NCBI RefSeq assembly: GCF_019279795.1
Contig: NC_056748.1
Location: forward strand, 612,569,416 to 612,633,415
DNA from: Protopterus annectens
Taxonomy: Eukaryota; Chordata; Ceratodontiformes; Protopteridae
Length of the DNA: 64,000 bases
Reading direction: 5' to 3'
Both the position numbers and the translations under genes were made by a program. Position 1 is the first letter of the stretch; the number at the start of each line of letters is the position of its first letter. The notes below the pieces were generated by a model that saw only the letters and a program-made list of their open reading frames with translations, searched no databases and was not told the origin of the DNA. Below are positions 43,885 through 54,240 of the stretch, piece after piece.

Positions 43885-45091
43885 CTAAATGTTTTTTCAT
43901 GGAATGTAAGTGGACAATTAGGGGGGAAATAGAGTACTGACATATGTGTAAATAAAAGTAAAAGATGTATTAGGGTCCAGACCAAGTGGTGAAAGTAGTA
44001 TATAACCAGCCCTCGAACAGTTCCATACTGTTTCTCAGAGTGACAGTTATAAGATCCAGACAGTATGGTTGCTACTAAGTATTTAAGATGTGTGTATGGA
44101 CTTTTTATAGCTTTTACACTTCCATATGTTTTTTTTTAATGGGAGATGTATTTAGTTACTAGGGAATTGTATTTGAATTAATGGGGGTGGGTACCTGATT
44201 GGTTTTGCTATAGAGTTTGGAAGCTCTCTCTCAACTGTTACTCTGAGGAAGCCTCGTTTTACACTCTGGGATGAAATCACTTAGTGTATGTAATGTTTGA
44301 ATAAAAATTTGTGGATTTTACTTTGTTGCATTGTGGTTTGCTTTCTCTGGTACTGCATGTGGAATTGTTCGAGGGCTGCTTATATACTGCTATCACCAGT
44401 TGGCCTGGACCCTACAGTGTCTTTTCTTGGTTTATAGTGTCTTTGTTGTTAATTGTTTTTTTCATATATAAATAAAAACTCAACACAAATGCTAATGCGG
44501 CAGGAAAGACACTTGAACAATATTGAATACAAGAAGTTTATAAATAAAAGTGATGAAAATGGATACTATTCTGGCATGCGCAATGAAGGGGAAAGAGGAA
44601 GTATTGATCTTAGTAAGCAAGTAGGTATATAAAAAAAATTGAGGTTAGAAAGGATAAAAAAATGAGATGTCCTATTCTGGAATGTACGGAAATGGATAAA
44701 TTGACATTGGCAATGGTGTACTTTCCTCCAAGGCCAACCAGAGTGGATGTAAAATAAAAAAAAATGGTTGGCAAGATGGTGGCTTTCCACCAGGGTCCTC
44801 TGTTGATAGAGGAGATACTAGAACACTTGAGACATGGAGAATGTCTCCGGCAGACCAAGAAGGTACAGAGTGCCATATGAAGACAGAAAAATGCTTGCAG
44901 TTATTTAAGTTGGTAGGTAAAGGCAGGTTAAGTAAGATGCATAGGGATTTTACATTCTTTTCTGGTAAAAACAATACCTGGGCCAGGCTGGATAAATGTT
45001 ATATTTTTAGAGAATTTAAAAATGTAGCTACTGATGTAATAACACATCCCATTCTAATTTCGGACCATGGTTCAGTTGGGATTAAACTGTG
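43885..45091 (+). pseudogene. Tx1/L1-type LINE endonuclease domain
   Basis: FSWNVSGQLGGK near 43888 matches the start of L1-group ORF2 endonucleases. After a 440-bp MITE-like insert come RQERHL (44505), KLTLAMVYFPPRPTR, and at the end NNTWARLDKCYI and ILISDHGSVGIKL (SDH catalytic box, about 45060). Several stops and shifts. The order and spacing fit an AP-type endonuclease; the exact clade is not determined. Confidence 0.65.
43973..44412. mobile_element. 440-bp MITE-like element flanked by TA
   Basis: Long terminal inverted repeats of about 53 bp: the left arm starts GGGTCCAGACCAAGTGG, the right arm ends CCAGTTGGCCTGGACCC. TA dinucleotides lie on both sides (43971-43972, 44413-44414), as in Tc1/mariner-type insertion. 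It splits the LINE endonuclease region. No ORF. The interior has CTGAGGAAGCCTCG, whose significance is unknown. Confidence 0.65.
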
Positions 45092-45882
45092 ATAATGTGA
45101 ATTAGAAAACAGTTGGCAGTTCACAGTGTATGCCATGAAGAAAAGACTTGGCCCTTCTATTGTCTGTTTAACCCATGTTGTAAATAGCCAGTTCAGATGT
45201 GGATGAAAATGCATTTCATAAGAAATGGGACAGTTGTTGATTAAAGATCAGAAATATCATGCCATTAAGGGTTGTGGAAATGTGTAGAAGTCTGTAAAAA
45301 AACAGGCGTGAATACGAAAATTGAAAAGAATACAAATGCAGAAAAGTTGTGAACCCTGAGACGTAATAGATGAACAAATAAGAAAAGCAAGGAACTTTGT
45401 TAGGATCCATAGATACACAGAATGAATATAGGGCTATTATAGTAAAAATAACTTTAAAAATAGCCCCATAACAATAGTTATTGGCACAGATATTGAGGCA
45501 ACAGAAAAAGAAAGAAATAAGCAATGGAGGCAAGATACTGGCATGACTTCAGTGGATCTAAAACAGATTGAGGAGATGGTTATTTACTATAGTAACTTGT
45601 ATAAAAAGGACTAAGACATTGACAGTAGGCAAGAAGAAGTTAGACTGAATAGACAAATTTACCCAAGTTGAGTGAACAAGAACAACAGAGTCTATTACAG
45701 TGACTAGAGGAAAAAGAGATGTTTAAAGCCAAAAGAATAAAAAATTGGGGAAATCTCCAGGTTGCCATGGCAGTGGGAGAGTAGAAATTGGTGGAAGGGC
45801 ACATAATTAAAGTATGGATGTACCTGTTCAATAATTTTGATAGGAGGAGGGGTGCCACACTCCTGGCGCAAAGCAATCATGG
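45092..45882 (+). pseudogene. Tx1/L1-type LINE linker to start of RT
   Basis: Weak coding traces in one main direction, ending KNKKLGKSPGCHGSG near 45745, which corresponds to the KSPGPDG box opening L1-group RTs. Many stops. A MITE-like element follows at 45883. Confidence 0.5.
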
Positions 45883-46176
45883 CATACCTCTCAACTGTAC
45901 AGATTTTGGCCTCATGTTTGTTCCGTTTTTCCTAAAATTGTGGCTTTCTGGCAAATTAATGCTAAATCATTACAGATTGAAGTTAGAAAGTAACAATGAA
46001 CTTTTGGGTTTCAGACTTCATATCCTTCAGAAAATTCATGCTAATGCATAACCTGTTCTGTCAACTTTCTAAGTTTGTTAAGAGCAGTGTTTAAAAATTG
46101 TCCCTATTTTTGGGCCTTTGTCCCACTTTTATTTATGGCTTTGTCCAGATTTCTTGCTCTGAGGTTGAGAGGTTTG
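45883..46176. mobile_element. 294-bp MITE-like element with 8-bp target duplication
   Basis: Ends CATACCTCTCAAC and GTTGAGAGGTTTG are imperfect inverted repeats. Flanks AATCATGG (45875-45882) and AATTATGG (46177-46184) form an 8-bp duplication with one mismatch, the size typical of hAT-type transposons. Noncoding. Confidence 0.5.
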
Positions 46177-46191
46177 AATTATGGTAATATT

Positions 46192-46465
46192 ACAGCCGCG
46201 GTGGTACAGCGGTAGCGTTGCTGCCTCACAGCGACAGTTTCTCCTGTTCGATTCTCTGCTGGAGTGCCTTCTGTGTGGAGTCTGCATGTCCTCCCCGCGG
46301 TAGAGTGGCCTCCAAAAGACATGCGTGAATGGGTGTGCCTTCACTGAAGGTTTCGCGTCGGGCTAGCAACTCAGCACCATAAAAATCTACTGCCAATCAT
46401 TAGCAGTTCTTAGGAGTTCTCCTGTGGCGGCCCCCTAACCGGGAAAAGAAGAGAAGACAAACAAC
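46192..46465 (+). mobile_element. tRNA-headed SINE with V-SINE-like body (copy 2)
   Basis: Same family as 30564-30912 but on the plus strand: GCCGCGGTGGTACAGCGGTAG (box A region), GTTCGATTC box B at 46246-46254, GTGTGGAGTCTGCATGTCC, then a tail CCCCTAACCGGGAAAAG near 46430 matching copy 1. Part of the conserved middle is missing. Target duplication not clear. The head is a SINE promoter, not a working tRNA gene. Confidence 0.72.
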
Positions 46466-46479
46466 AACTCAAGCGGCAG

Positions 46480-47120
46480 AGACCTGACTAATCCAGTGTC
46501 ATGTATTCTAATAACAATATTAAATCATGACTAAGATTTTCAATACTAGCAAAATGTTAGCAAAGACTTTACTGAGAGTAATTTAGCTAGATCAGTGTGG
46601 GTTTATATAGGGAAGTTAAATCTTTGATAATGTAAACCTAGCATTAATGATTCAAAGAGAGGCTTTGGCCAGAAATAATCCATTAATGTTGATTGGGTTA
46701 GATGCAAAGGAAGCATTCGATATGGTGAGCTGGTAGTTTGAGGAAACTACTGGTGGTATGTTAACTTTCCTAGGCATTGGGTTAAGGCTGTATTCTGTAT
46801 GCATTTGGGAGCTCAAAGAAGAGTGAAAAGTGGAGTGTAACTCTTAAGAGAAATTCCATTCCAAAGGGGGGAGACCAGGCAGGGTTGCCTCCTCCTGCCA
46901 CTGCTGTTTGCCATTTATCTGGAACTGCTGGCTAATGACAGCTGGGAGGTGAACATATCTCAGTATAAAAGATGGCTGTCTTTGCTGATGACTTATTTTG
47001 TATACAACTAACCCAGAATATGATATGGCATGTATTTAAACATTGAAACATTTTGGTATTGTGCTTGGGATAAAAAATTAAATGAGGATAAAATTAAAGC
47101 ATGTAATGAACTGCACTCTG
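46480..47120 (+). pseudogene. Tx1/L1-type LINE reverse transcriptase domain
   Basis: DQCGFI (46590), IGLDAKEAFDMV (motif A, near 46700), GDQAGLPPP (decayed from a GTRQGCPLSP-type motif B, near 46870), and VFADDLF with FADD at 46981-46992 (motif C). The order and spacing fit an L1-group RT. Stops and shifts throughout. Confidence 0.7.
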
Positions 47121-48028
47121 AGTTGGTCCAGGAATTCCCATGTTTATGGGGGCAGGGGAAGATTAAATAACTGTGAGACTGGCTGAAAGATATTAAGAAC
47201 AGGTAGCCAGAGAAATGTGGCAGCAAGTACTAGTGAAAATAATTAAGACAATGGAAAAATGCATCTGAAGTTGTCTTCATTCCGTCCTCAATCTGTGGGT
47301 TTGGTATGCGCTCTGACTAAAGGCAAGTGTTGGGAGATGTGACAAAGGCAAAAGGGGAACTTGGGAGCATATTTTACAGTAGTGTATGCAGCTGAATTGA
47401 CTAAATGAGGAGCCATACAATGCAGTCAAACAAATGTAGTGGGACAGAATATCAGCTTAGTAAGGAAGTGACGCTTTGAGTTGGAGTAGGATGAAGTGGA
47501 CAAAAGTGTTCACTGCTTTGCTGGCACTCTTCGTGATTATGGGAAAAAAAAACTGTATGTTATAAAAGGAGATCTTCAGTTAGACCAACAGTTCAGGAAG
47601 TCAGAAAAATGATGCTTGAGCTAAGAAATCTGGTGCAAATAGGAACATTTTTCTGATTAGGGAATGGAATATTTGAGTTTTTTTTTATTAGGAAGTGGAG
47701 TATTTGGGAAGCACGGACAGCATCTAAAATTGTAAGCTATACAATATGAGGGGTTAAAGGAGAAAAGTTGAAAAGGGAGTCACAGAAGTTGCACAATAGA
47801 GAGCAACTTTAAAGAATGCTGAGAGGGCGTAGACGTACCTGGAAGGTCCCCTGCATATATTGTAAGTACTTAATTGTTGTTTATATGTTCTGATTTAGTT
47901 TTAGAATCCACTTGTACATTATCTGAGAATAGAAGGAAAGTTTGAAGTGATTAATATTGTTATTAATGGACAATTTAGTAAGGGCAAACTGTAAATGTTA
48001 AATGAAAAATATTGTGCGTGATCTCTGG
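47121..48028. other. Probable LINE 3' part, no clear gene
   Basis: AT-rich sequence with only short ORFs. Position suggests the C-terminal and 3' UTR remains of the preceding LINE, but I recognise no motif. It ends in CTCTGG, where A8 begins after the G. Confidence 0.4.
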
Positions 48029-48209
48029 ATGTCCTTCAAGGATGCAGCTGCAGTCCTGACATATGGGTTGTCCTGCCTCAGGCAGCCCTTCGGTCGGCCG
48101 GATTCCAAAGTCTGAGTCTGGCGTCGGCTGATGTCACACTTTCCCCGACGTCAGAGCGCCTGGGGTATAAAAACGTCAGCCGACGCCATCTTCTTCAGTC
48201 TTTCTTGCC
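48029..48209 (+). promoter_or_regulatory. A8 left ITR with promoter
   Basis: The arm begins GCAGCTGCAG near 48044. GACGTC at 48147-48152, TATAAAA at 48166-48172, CAGTC initiator near 48197. Its right partner is outside the window. Confidence 0.65.
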
Positions 48210-48329
48210 GCGTGGCACCCGAAGCAGAAGCAGTTCGCAAGTGCAGGTCGACCAGCTCTTGTGTTTTCAGCTACTGAAGTCTTCAAAAAAGCTAAGTACC
48301 CCGTTGGGGACCTTTTCTTGCCTCAACCG

Positions 48330-48738
48330 ATGTCAGATAAAAGTGAAAAAGTTAATAATTGTTTAACTTGTGGGAAACAAATACCTCATAAGGATTTCCA
48401 CTCTTACTGCTTACCCTGCCTAGGCCCAGAACACAACTTCTCGGCCTGTGCAGCTTGTGCCTCTTTCAATAAACGCACTCTTAGGCATCGGTCAGAGTTT
48501 GCACAGGATTATTTTGGGGAAGATTTCTGTTATATCATGCCGTCGGAGCTTCCGACAGCACATTTACCTAAAAAAACGGAAGGATAAGGACTGACACCCG
48601 CGGTCTCGGCCGACACCATGCTTAGGCCTACCGCGAGTGTCTCGGTCTCTTCTGAGCCGGTTTCGCAACCGCTACAGACCAACGACACCGCTCCACCGGT
48701 TACTTCGGTACCGGAGGCCAGCTTGGTGCCGGTTCCTG
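48330..48738 (+). pseudogene. gag: DIRS gag, N-terminal part (A8)
   Basis: MSDKSEKVNNCLTCGKQ: the zinc module is preceded by a four-residue insertion (a small duplication of the start). Complete CX2C-X12-CX2C-X4-H-X4-CX2C. Frameshift in the A-run near 48575. Stops at LVPVP where A9 inserted; continues at 54241 with PSETVAQDISDT. Confidence 0.85.
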
Positions 48739-48919
48739 ATGTCCTTCAAGGATGCATCTGCAGTCATCACATATGGGTTGTCCTGCCTCAGGCAGCCCTT
48801 CGGTCGGCCGGATTCCAAAGTCTGTGTCCGGCGTCGGCTGATGTCGCCCTTTCCCCGACGTCAGAGTGCCTGGGGTATAAAAGCGTCAGCCGACGCCATC
48901 TTCCCCAGTCTTTCTTGCC
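48739..48919 (+). promoter_or_regulatory. A9 left ITR with promoter
   Basis: GACGTC 48857-48862, TATAAAA 48876-48882, and CAGTC with its A at 48907, again 31 bp from the TATA start. The arm ends TTCTTGCC at 48919. Confidence 0.7.
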
Positions 48920-49036
48920 GCGTGGTGCCCGAAGCAGAAGCAGTTCGCAAGTGCCGGTCGGCCAGCTCCTGTAATTCAGCTACCGAAGACTTCAAAAGCC
49001 AAGTACCCCGTTGGGGGCTCTCTCTTGCCTCAGCCG

Positions 49037-50837
49037 ATGTCAGATAAAGTTAATTGCTTAACTTGTGGGAAACAAATACCTCATAAGGATTTCCACTCTT
49101 ACTGCCTCCCCTGCGTAGGCCCAGACCACGATGTCTCGGCCTGTTCAACCTGTGCTTCCTTCAACCGACGCACTCTTAGACGTCGGGCGGAGTTTGCAGA
49201 GGAATTTTTTGGGGCTAGTTTTTCATACAATATGCCGTCGGAGACTCCAACTTCACATTTAACAAAGAAACGGAAGGACAAGGACCGACACACGCGGGCC
49301 GCGGTTTCGGCTGAAACCACGGCCAGGCCTACCGTGAGTGTCTCTGTCTCGGCTGAAACAGAGTCCTTGGTACTTCCGACCCTCGAAACTGCTCAACCGA
49401 CAACCTCGGCCCCGGAGGCCCCTGCTGAGTCGGTTATTGAATTTCCTTCAGAAACTGGTGTCTTGGAAACTTCTGACACCATTCCTCTAGACAAAACTAC
49501 ACCAGCACGTGGTGCAGCTAGGCCTCCTGCATCCATGTCCATAAAGGCATTCACCAGGGCTAAAGCTGCTAAACATGCAAAAGCTATGCCTCCCAGGGTT
49601 ATTCCTCAGGGACCCTCTACAAGTTCACAGATTCTAACTTTAGCAGAGGACCTTATTTCCTTATTTTAGGGGCTCTCAACCCCATCCGGACAGGGGCTCT
49701 CAACCTCCTATAGACAAAAGAAGCCCAGGGTTGAGTCCTCTGATCCCCACTCCTCAGAGGAGGCCTCTGATGGCTCTGCTCTCTCGGACTACCAGGAGGA
49801 GGCTTTTTCGGCCTACGAGGATTCTGATGAAGAGGGATCAATCCCCTCGGCCTCCCCTCCTGAAGAACTATCCTTCGGGGAGACCCTTCACCCTATGAGA
49901 GAGCATTTCAAATGGCAGGGCCAGGAATTCTCTGATTCCAGGAAAAGATTAAGAACTTTTCTGCATTTACCTCAGCATAGACCTTTGGCTATTCCTCCTG
50001 TTTTGAGTGTCATTGATGATGTGTACTCTGAGTCTAGCATAACCCCTGACACTCTTCCTCCGTCAAACCCGATAGGTACTACAGGGTCCCGGACTCGCAT
50101 CTTTTTCTTTACAAGGCCCACTCTGCTGATCCAGAAACTATTTCCCAGGGCCCTAAAGGGGTTGCAGCTGCCACTACTAAAAATCCACTCCCCTCTGAAA
50201 GGGAGTCCAGGGCTTTAGAGAGATGGGGTAAAAAAGTGTATACTTCTGCTACTCTTTCTATGAGGGCATTAAATTGTCAATTTCATATGATACAGTACCA
50301 AGAGTATTTGTTAGATGAATTGCATAAGAAACTGTCTTCACCTGAACCCCTAGATCGCAAATCACTTCAGGATTTGGTACATAACTCCCAGCAGGTTAGC
50401 AACCATTTCTTACAGTGTGGTTATGATGCATTGGAAGCTTCATGTAGGTCAGCTATGACAGGTGCAGTCATACGTAGGCATGCTTGGCTGAAGGAACAAT
50501 CTCTGCCAGACCATGTTAAAGCTAAGCTTCTGGATGCTCCACTGGAAAAGCAAAAGTTATTTGGCTCCACTGCTCAGGAGGTCTTAAAGAAATTTGAGGA
50601 AAAGGCAAAATCTGTACAGTCAAAGATTTTCTACAAGTCCAACCACCAAGATTCAGCAGAAATTGGCCTACCAAGAATTGGTCCTTTCCGGACACAGAAA
50701 GATTTCAGAGAGGCAAGAACAGGCGTGCCAGAGGTAGAGGGCAAGCTAGAGGCTCCTACAGAGGACGTCAACGGCAGCCTCCCAACCAGAGAGGTAGTGC
50801 AGGACCTACAACTGCTGCACAAGGACAGACTCCATGA
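49037..50837 (+). pseudogene. gag: DIRS gag (A9)
   Basis: ATG 49037, MSDKVNCLTCGKQ (one Asn shorter than relatives), zinc module complete. Open to 49669, including SDTIPLDKTTPARGAARPP and LAEDLISL. A one-base insertion in a T-run near 49663 shifts it. Later blocks MREHFKWQGQEFSD, PQHRPLAIPPVL and TLSMRALNCQFHM lie in several frames. A small deletion near 50617 throws the C-terminus into the pol frame, producing an artificial 754-codon gag-pol fusion frame (50236-52500). Family stop TGA 50835-50837. Confidence 0.82.
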
Positions 50838-52745
50838 CTTTGCTTTGACTCCGCCAACCAGGGCTCAATTAGAAGCACCTTTGGGCGGAAAGCTTTCTTT
50901 ATTCTCAGAAAATTGGCACAGTATTACAAGAGACAAATGGACACTGCAAATAATAGACAAAGGATACAGGTTCCATTTTCACACATTGCCAAAAAGAAAA
51001 GGCATGCCAGACCTGCCACCAATTCAAAGGGCAGAGGCTTTGAAACAAATCTCCAACTTAATGCAAATGAAAGCTATAGAAAAGGTTCCTCTTTCAGAGC
51101 AAGGCCAAGGATTTTATTCCAGACTATTCCTTGTTCCAAGAAAAGAAAATCAATGGAGGCCTATTCCCGACTTGTCCGCACTGAATACTTATCTCATTGT
51201 GCCAAAATTCAAAATGCTGACTCTACAGCAACTCCTTCTCATGCTGGGCAAGGGGTCTTGGCTGGTGACTCTAGACCTCAAGGAGGCATACCTGCATGTC
51301 CCTATCAGACAAAGTTGCAGAAGACACCTCAGATTTCTTGCAGGTTCAGAGCATTATCAATTCTCAGCATTAACCTTTGGCTTATCTACTGTGCCCAGAG
51401 TATTCACGAAATGCCTGGCATCAGTAATTGCACACTGCAGGCTTCAGGGGATTCAAATATACCCATATCTGGACGACTGCCTTATACAAGCGGACAGCCA
51501 ACAAACTTTGGTAAAGGACTTGAATTATGCCATCCACCTACTGCAGGCCTTGGGATATACAGTCAACATTCACAAATCAAGACTTGTTCCATCCCAAAGA
51601 ATAACTTTTCTGGGTGCGGATCTAGACACAACCACCCAAATGGCTTTTCTCACAGAAGAAAAACATAGACAACTACCGGATTACTTCCAAGAATCTGACG
51701 AGACAAACTCAGCTGACTGCAAGGAAAATCCTGCAGGCCCTGGGTTACATGGCATCTTGCATTCTTCTGATTCCACAAGCAAGGCTGCATATGAGGAAAC
51801 TACAATGGTACCTAAGGAGTTAAGGAGTTTATGGACTCAGCACAGTCACAGCTTAGAAACTTTGATCCCACTCATTCCATGCCTCCAAAAGGAATTTCTG
51901 TGGTGGGCTCAAGCAAGCCAGTCAAACAGGGGTCTGCCCTTCAGCAAGCCAATAGCCAGCCAAACCATTACAACGGACGCTTCAGACCACGGTTGGGGAG
52001 CACACATGGAGGGCAGATGCATTCAAGGACTATGGTCACAAAAGGAGCTACGCATGCACATAAACCAAAAGGAAATGCTGGCAGTGATGCATGCAATTGA
52101 GGCCTTCAAACTTTCTGCATCAAGGCCACCTGCTAATAAGGACAGACAACACCACAGTTATGTGGTACATAAGCAAGGAGGCACCCATTCCTACCCTCTT
52201 TGCAGACTGGCAATGAATCTATGGGAACTTTCCTTGAAACTCAATATAGACCTGCAATCCCAGCTTTGTGCCAGGAAAAGACAATATACTGGTGGACAGC
52301 TTAAGCAGAAATATCATGGATGCACACGAATGGATGCTGCACCCAGACATCTTCCTACAGATAACACAATCATTGGGAAGGCCAGACATAGATCTTTTTG
52401 CCTCCCCCCACAATCATCAGCTGAAGAAATTCTGCTCAAGGACATACCACCCACAAGCATGGAAAGTGGACGCCCTATCTTTCAGCTGGAGAACTCTTAA
52501 CAGTGTATGCATTTCCACCTCTTCCATTAATGACCAAGGTCTTACTGAAGATCAGGACAGAGCAGCCAAAAGTGATTCTGATAGCTCCGGACTGGCCAAG
52601 ACAGCACTGGTACCCACTGTTAAAGAGCATGTCATGCACGAAACCATGGCCTCTTCAATGGCCACTTCTCCTGACACAGCACAATTACAAAACTCTGCAT
52701 TCCAACCTGAAAACCTTGCAGCTAACAGCCTGGAAAATACCTTGA
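50838..52745 (+). pseudogene. pol: DIRS pol (A9)
   Basis: APLGGKLSLF, WRPIPDLS, LDLKEAYLHVPI, FGLSTVPRVFTK, IYPYLDDC and LGYTVNIHKS lie in one frame to about 51690. A shift there is followed by return to frame with TTDASDHGWGAH (RNase H). A short out-of-frame section spans the third acidic box (52110-52170). The post-RNase H domain follows a shift near 52270: LVDSLSR, DIDLFAS, and after 52500 VYAFPPLPLMTK and LIAPDWPRQHWYP. Ends AWKIP, stop at 52745. Confidence 0.85.
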
Positions 52746-53709
52746 CTCCTCCTCAGGATAAGCTATCCAAGAGATTGAAGGATATCATCATGGAAGCTCG
52801 CCGGCCTTCCACAAGAAAGGCATATTCAGCAAAATGGAAAAGATTTCACACTTGGAGCACCACAAAGGGCCTAGATGCGACAGTGATGAACATGGCACAT
52901 ATCCTGGAATACTTGGCAGAAATGCTCCACAATGGCCTATCTTACTCTTCCATTAAAATTCATGCTTCAGCAATTTCAGCAGAGTATAATACTGATCCAC
53001 CTGTCTTTTCTCATCCTCTCCTAAGACAGTTTCTAAGAGGAATTAAAAACATCAATCCTCCAAGGAAACCTCCAGTGCCTACTTGGGACCTTAACTTCGT
53101 GTTGGAAAAACTAATTCTGCCTCCCTTTGAACCAGCAGCATCTGCAGAACAACAGTTTCTGTCTTGGAAGACCGCCTTCCTGCTGGCCATAACCTCAGCA
53201 AGAAGAGTATCTGAGTTACAGGCCCTCATGGCAGTACAGCCATTTCTTATTTTTCATCAGGACAGAGTCTCATTGAGAACCAATCCTTCATTTATGCCAA
53301 AGGTGGTGTCCAGGGTCTCATTAAACCAATCTATTCACCTGCCTACCTTCTTTCCAAATCCACAAAACAAAGGGGAGAAACTGCTGCACACCCTGGACAT
53401 ACACAGACAATTGCGCTACTACTTGGACAGAACTAAATTTCAAAATGGATAGGAAATTGCATTCGATTCTGCTACTCTTTTCATGGCAAATCTGTGCCAG
53501 CTAACATTAGACCTCATTCCACCAGAGCCACAGCCACCACCACAGCCTTCTTAAGAGGGGTGGCTACCAAGGGCATTTTAGAAGCTGCTACATGGAGCTC
53601 CGTGCATACATTTTCCAAGCATTACAATTTACCTTTATATTCCAGATCCAGAGCAGGCTTTGCTACGGCAGTCCTGCAGGGCCTTTTAGCTACACCATCC
53701 TTTACATAG
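52728..53709 (+). pseudogene. DIRS tyrosine recombinase, one deletion (A9)
   Basis: Open without interruption from the pol overlap to 53452: MEARRPSTRKAY, GLSYSSIKIHASAIS, VFSHPLLRQFLRG, PPFEPAASAEQQFLSWKT, ITSARRVSEL, RVSLNQSIHLPTFF, DIHRQLRYYLDRTK. About 85 bases are then missing (the SDQLFVA to SKQTI part), causing a shift. The final 71 codons are intact with RPHSTRATATT, ATWSSVHTFSKHYNL and SRAGFATAVLQG to TAG 53707-53709. One of the best-preserved YR genes here. Confidence 0.88.
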
Positions 53710-54240
53710 ATCCTCCACCCCCAGATTGGCTATGGTATTCTACCCATATGTGATGACTGCAGATGCATCCTTGAAGGACATAGTACAGTTTTGTACCTAC
53801 CATAAATGTAGATGTCCGATAGGTATGCATCTGCAGTCAGGTTTACCCTCCCCTCCTTCCCCTCTTTGGTATTTATTGGGTACTTTTCCCTCTCATAGCT
53901 AGCTGGGGTTATCTATTATGGTGTATTTGTTTTATATATATATATATATACATGTATATTTCTGTGCATGTTTGGAATTTATTGCATTTCTCCAGATTTA
54001 GCCTTCCTTTGAGGGCACCTGGTATCTGGGGCAAGAAACACTGAGGAAGATGGCGTCGGCTGACGCTTTTATACCCCAGGCGCTCTGACGTCGGGGAAAG
54101 GGCGACATCAGCCGACGCCGGACCCAGACTTTGGAATCCGGCCGACCGAAGGGCTGCCTGAGGCAGGACAACCCATATGTGATGACTGCAGATGCATACC
54201 TATCGGACATCTACATTTATGGTAGGTACAAAACTGTACT
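53710..54240. repeat. A9 3' noncoding region, ICR and right ITR
   Basis: ICR 53742-53839, complement of 48739-48780 and of the last 60 bases. The spacer has a short TA repeat near 53935. Right arm 54030-54195 with reversed TATAAAA; tail CATCTACATTTATGGTAGG ends at 54240. Confidence 0.88.

Larger units (their letters stand above)
48029..48738 (+). mobile_element. DIRS family A copy A8, segment 1 (then 54241-58243 and 63828-64000)
   Basis: Left terminus ATGTCCTTCA at 48029. Holds the left ITR and the first part of gag, cut by A9 at 48738/48739. The three segments total 4886 bp; the rest lies beyond the window. Belongs, with A9 and A10, to a subfamily with ATGTCCTTC ends. Confidence 0.87.
48739..54240 (+). 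mobile_element. DIRS family A copy A9, complete length (5502 bp)
   Basis: Left ATGTCCTTCA, right CTGTACT. Flanks GGTTCCTG and TTCTCCCC rejoin the A8 gag at G^TT without duplication. All parts present. The ITR arms (48754-48919 and 54030-54195, 166 bp each) differ at only a few positions, suggesting a fairly recent insertion. Confidence 0.92.

Noticed and set aside
44220-44290. Second hammerhead-like motif (CTGAGGAAG then GATGAAAT)
   Set aside because: The stem between the two blocks does not pair well and the second block is not GAAA in the needed context.
46192-46270. tRNA gene
   Set aside because: Box A and box B are present but the sequence continues into a SINE body and lacks a foldable acceptor and anticodon structure.
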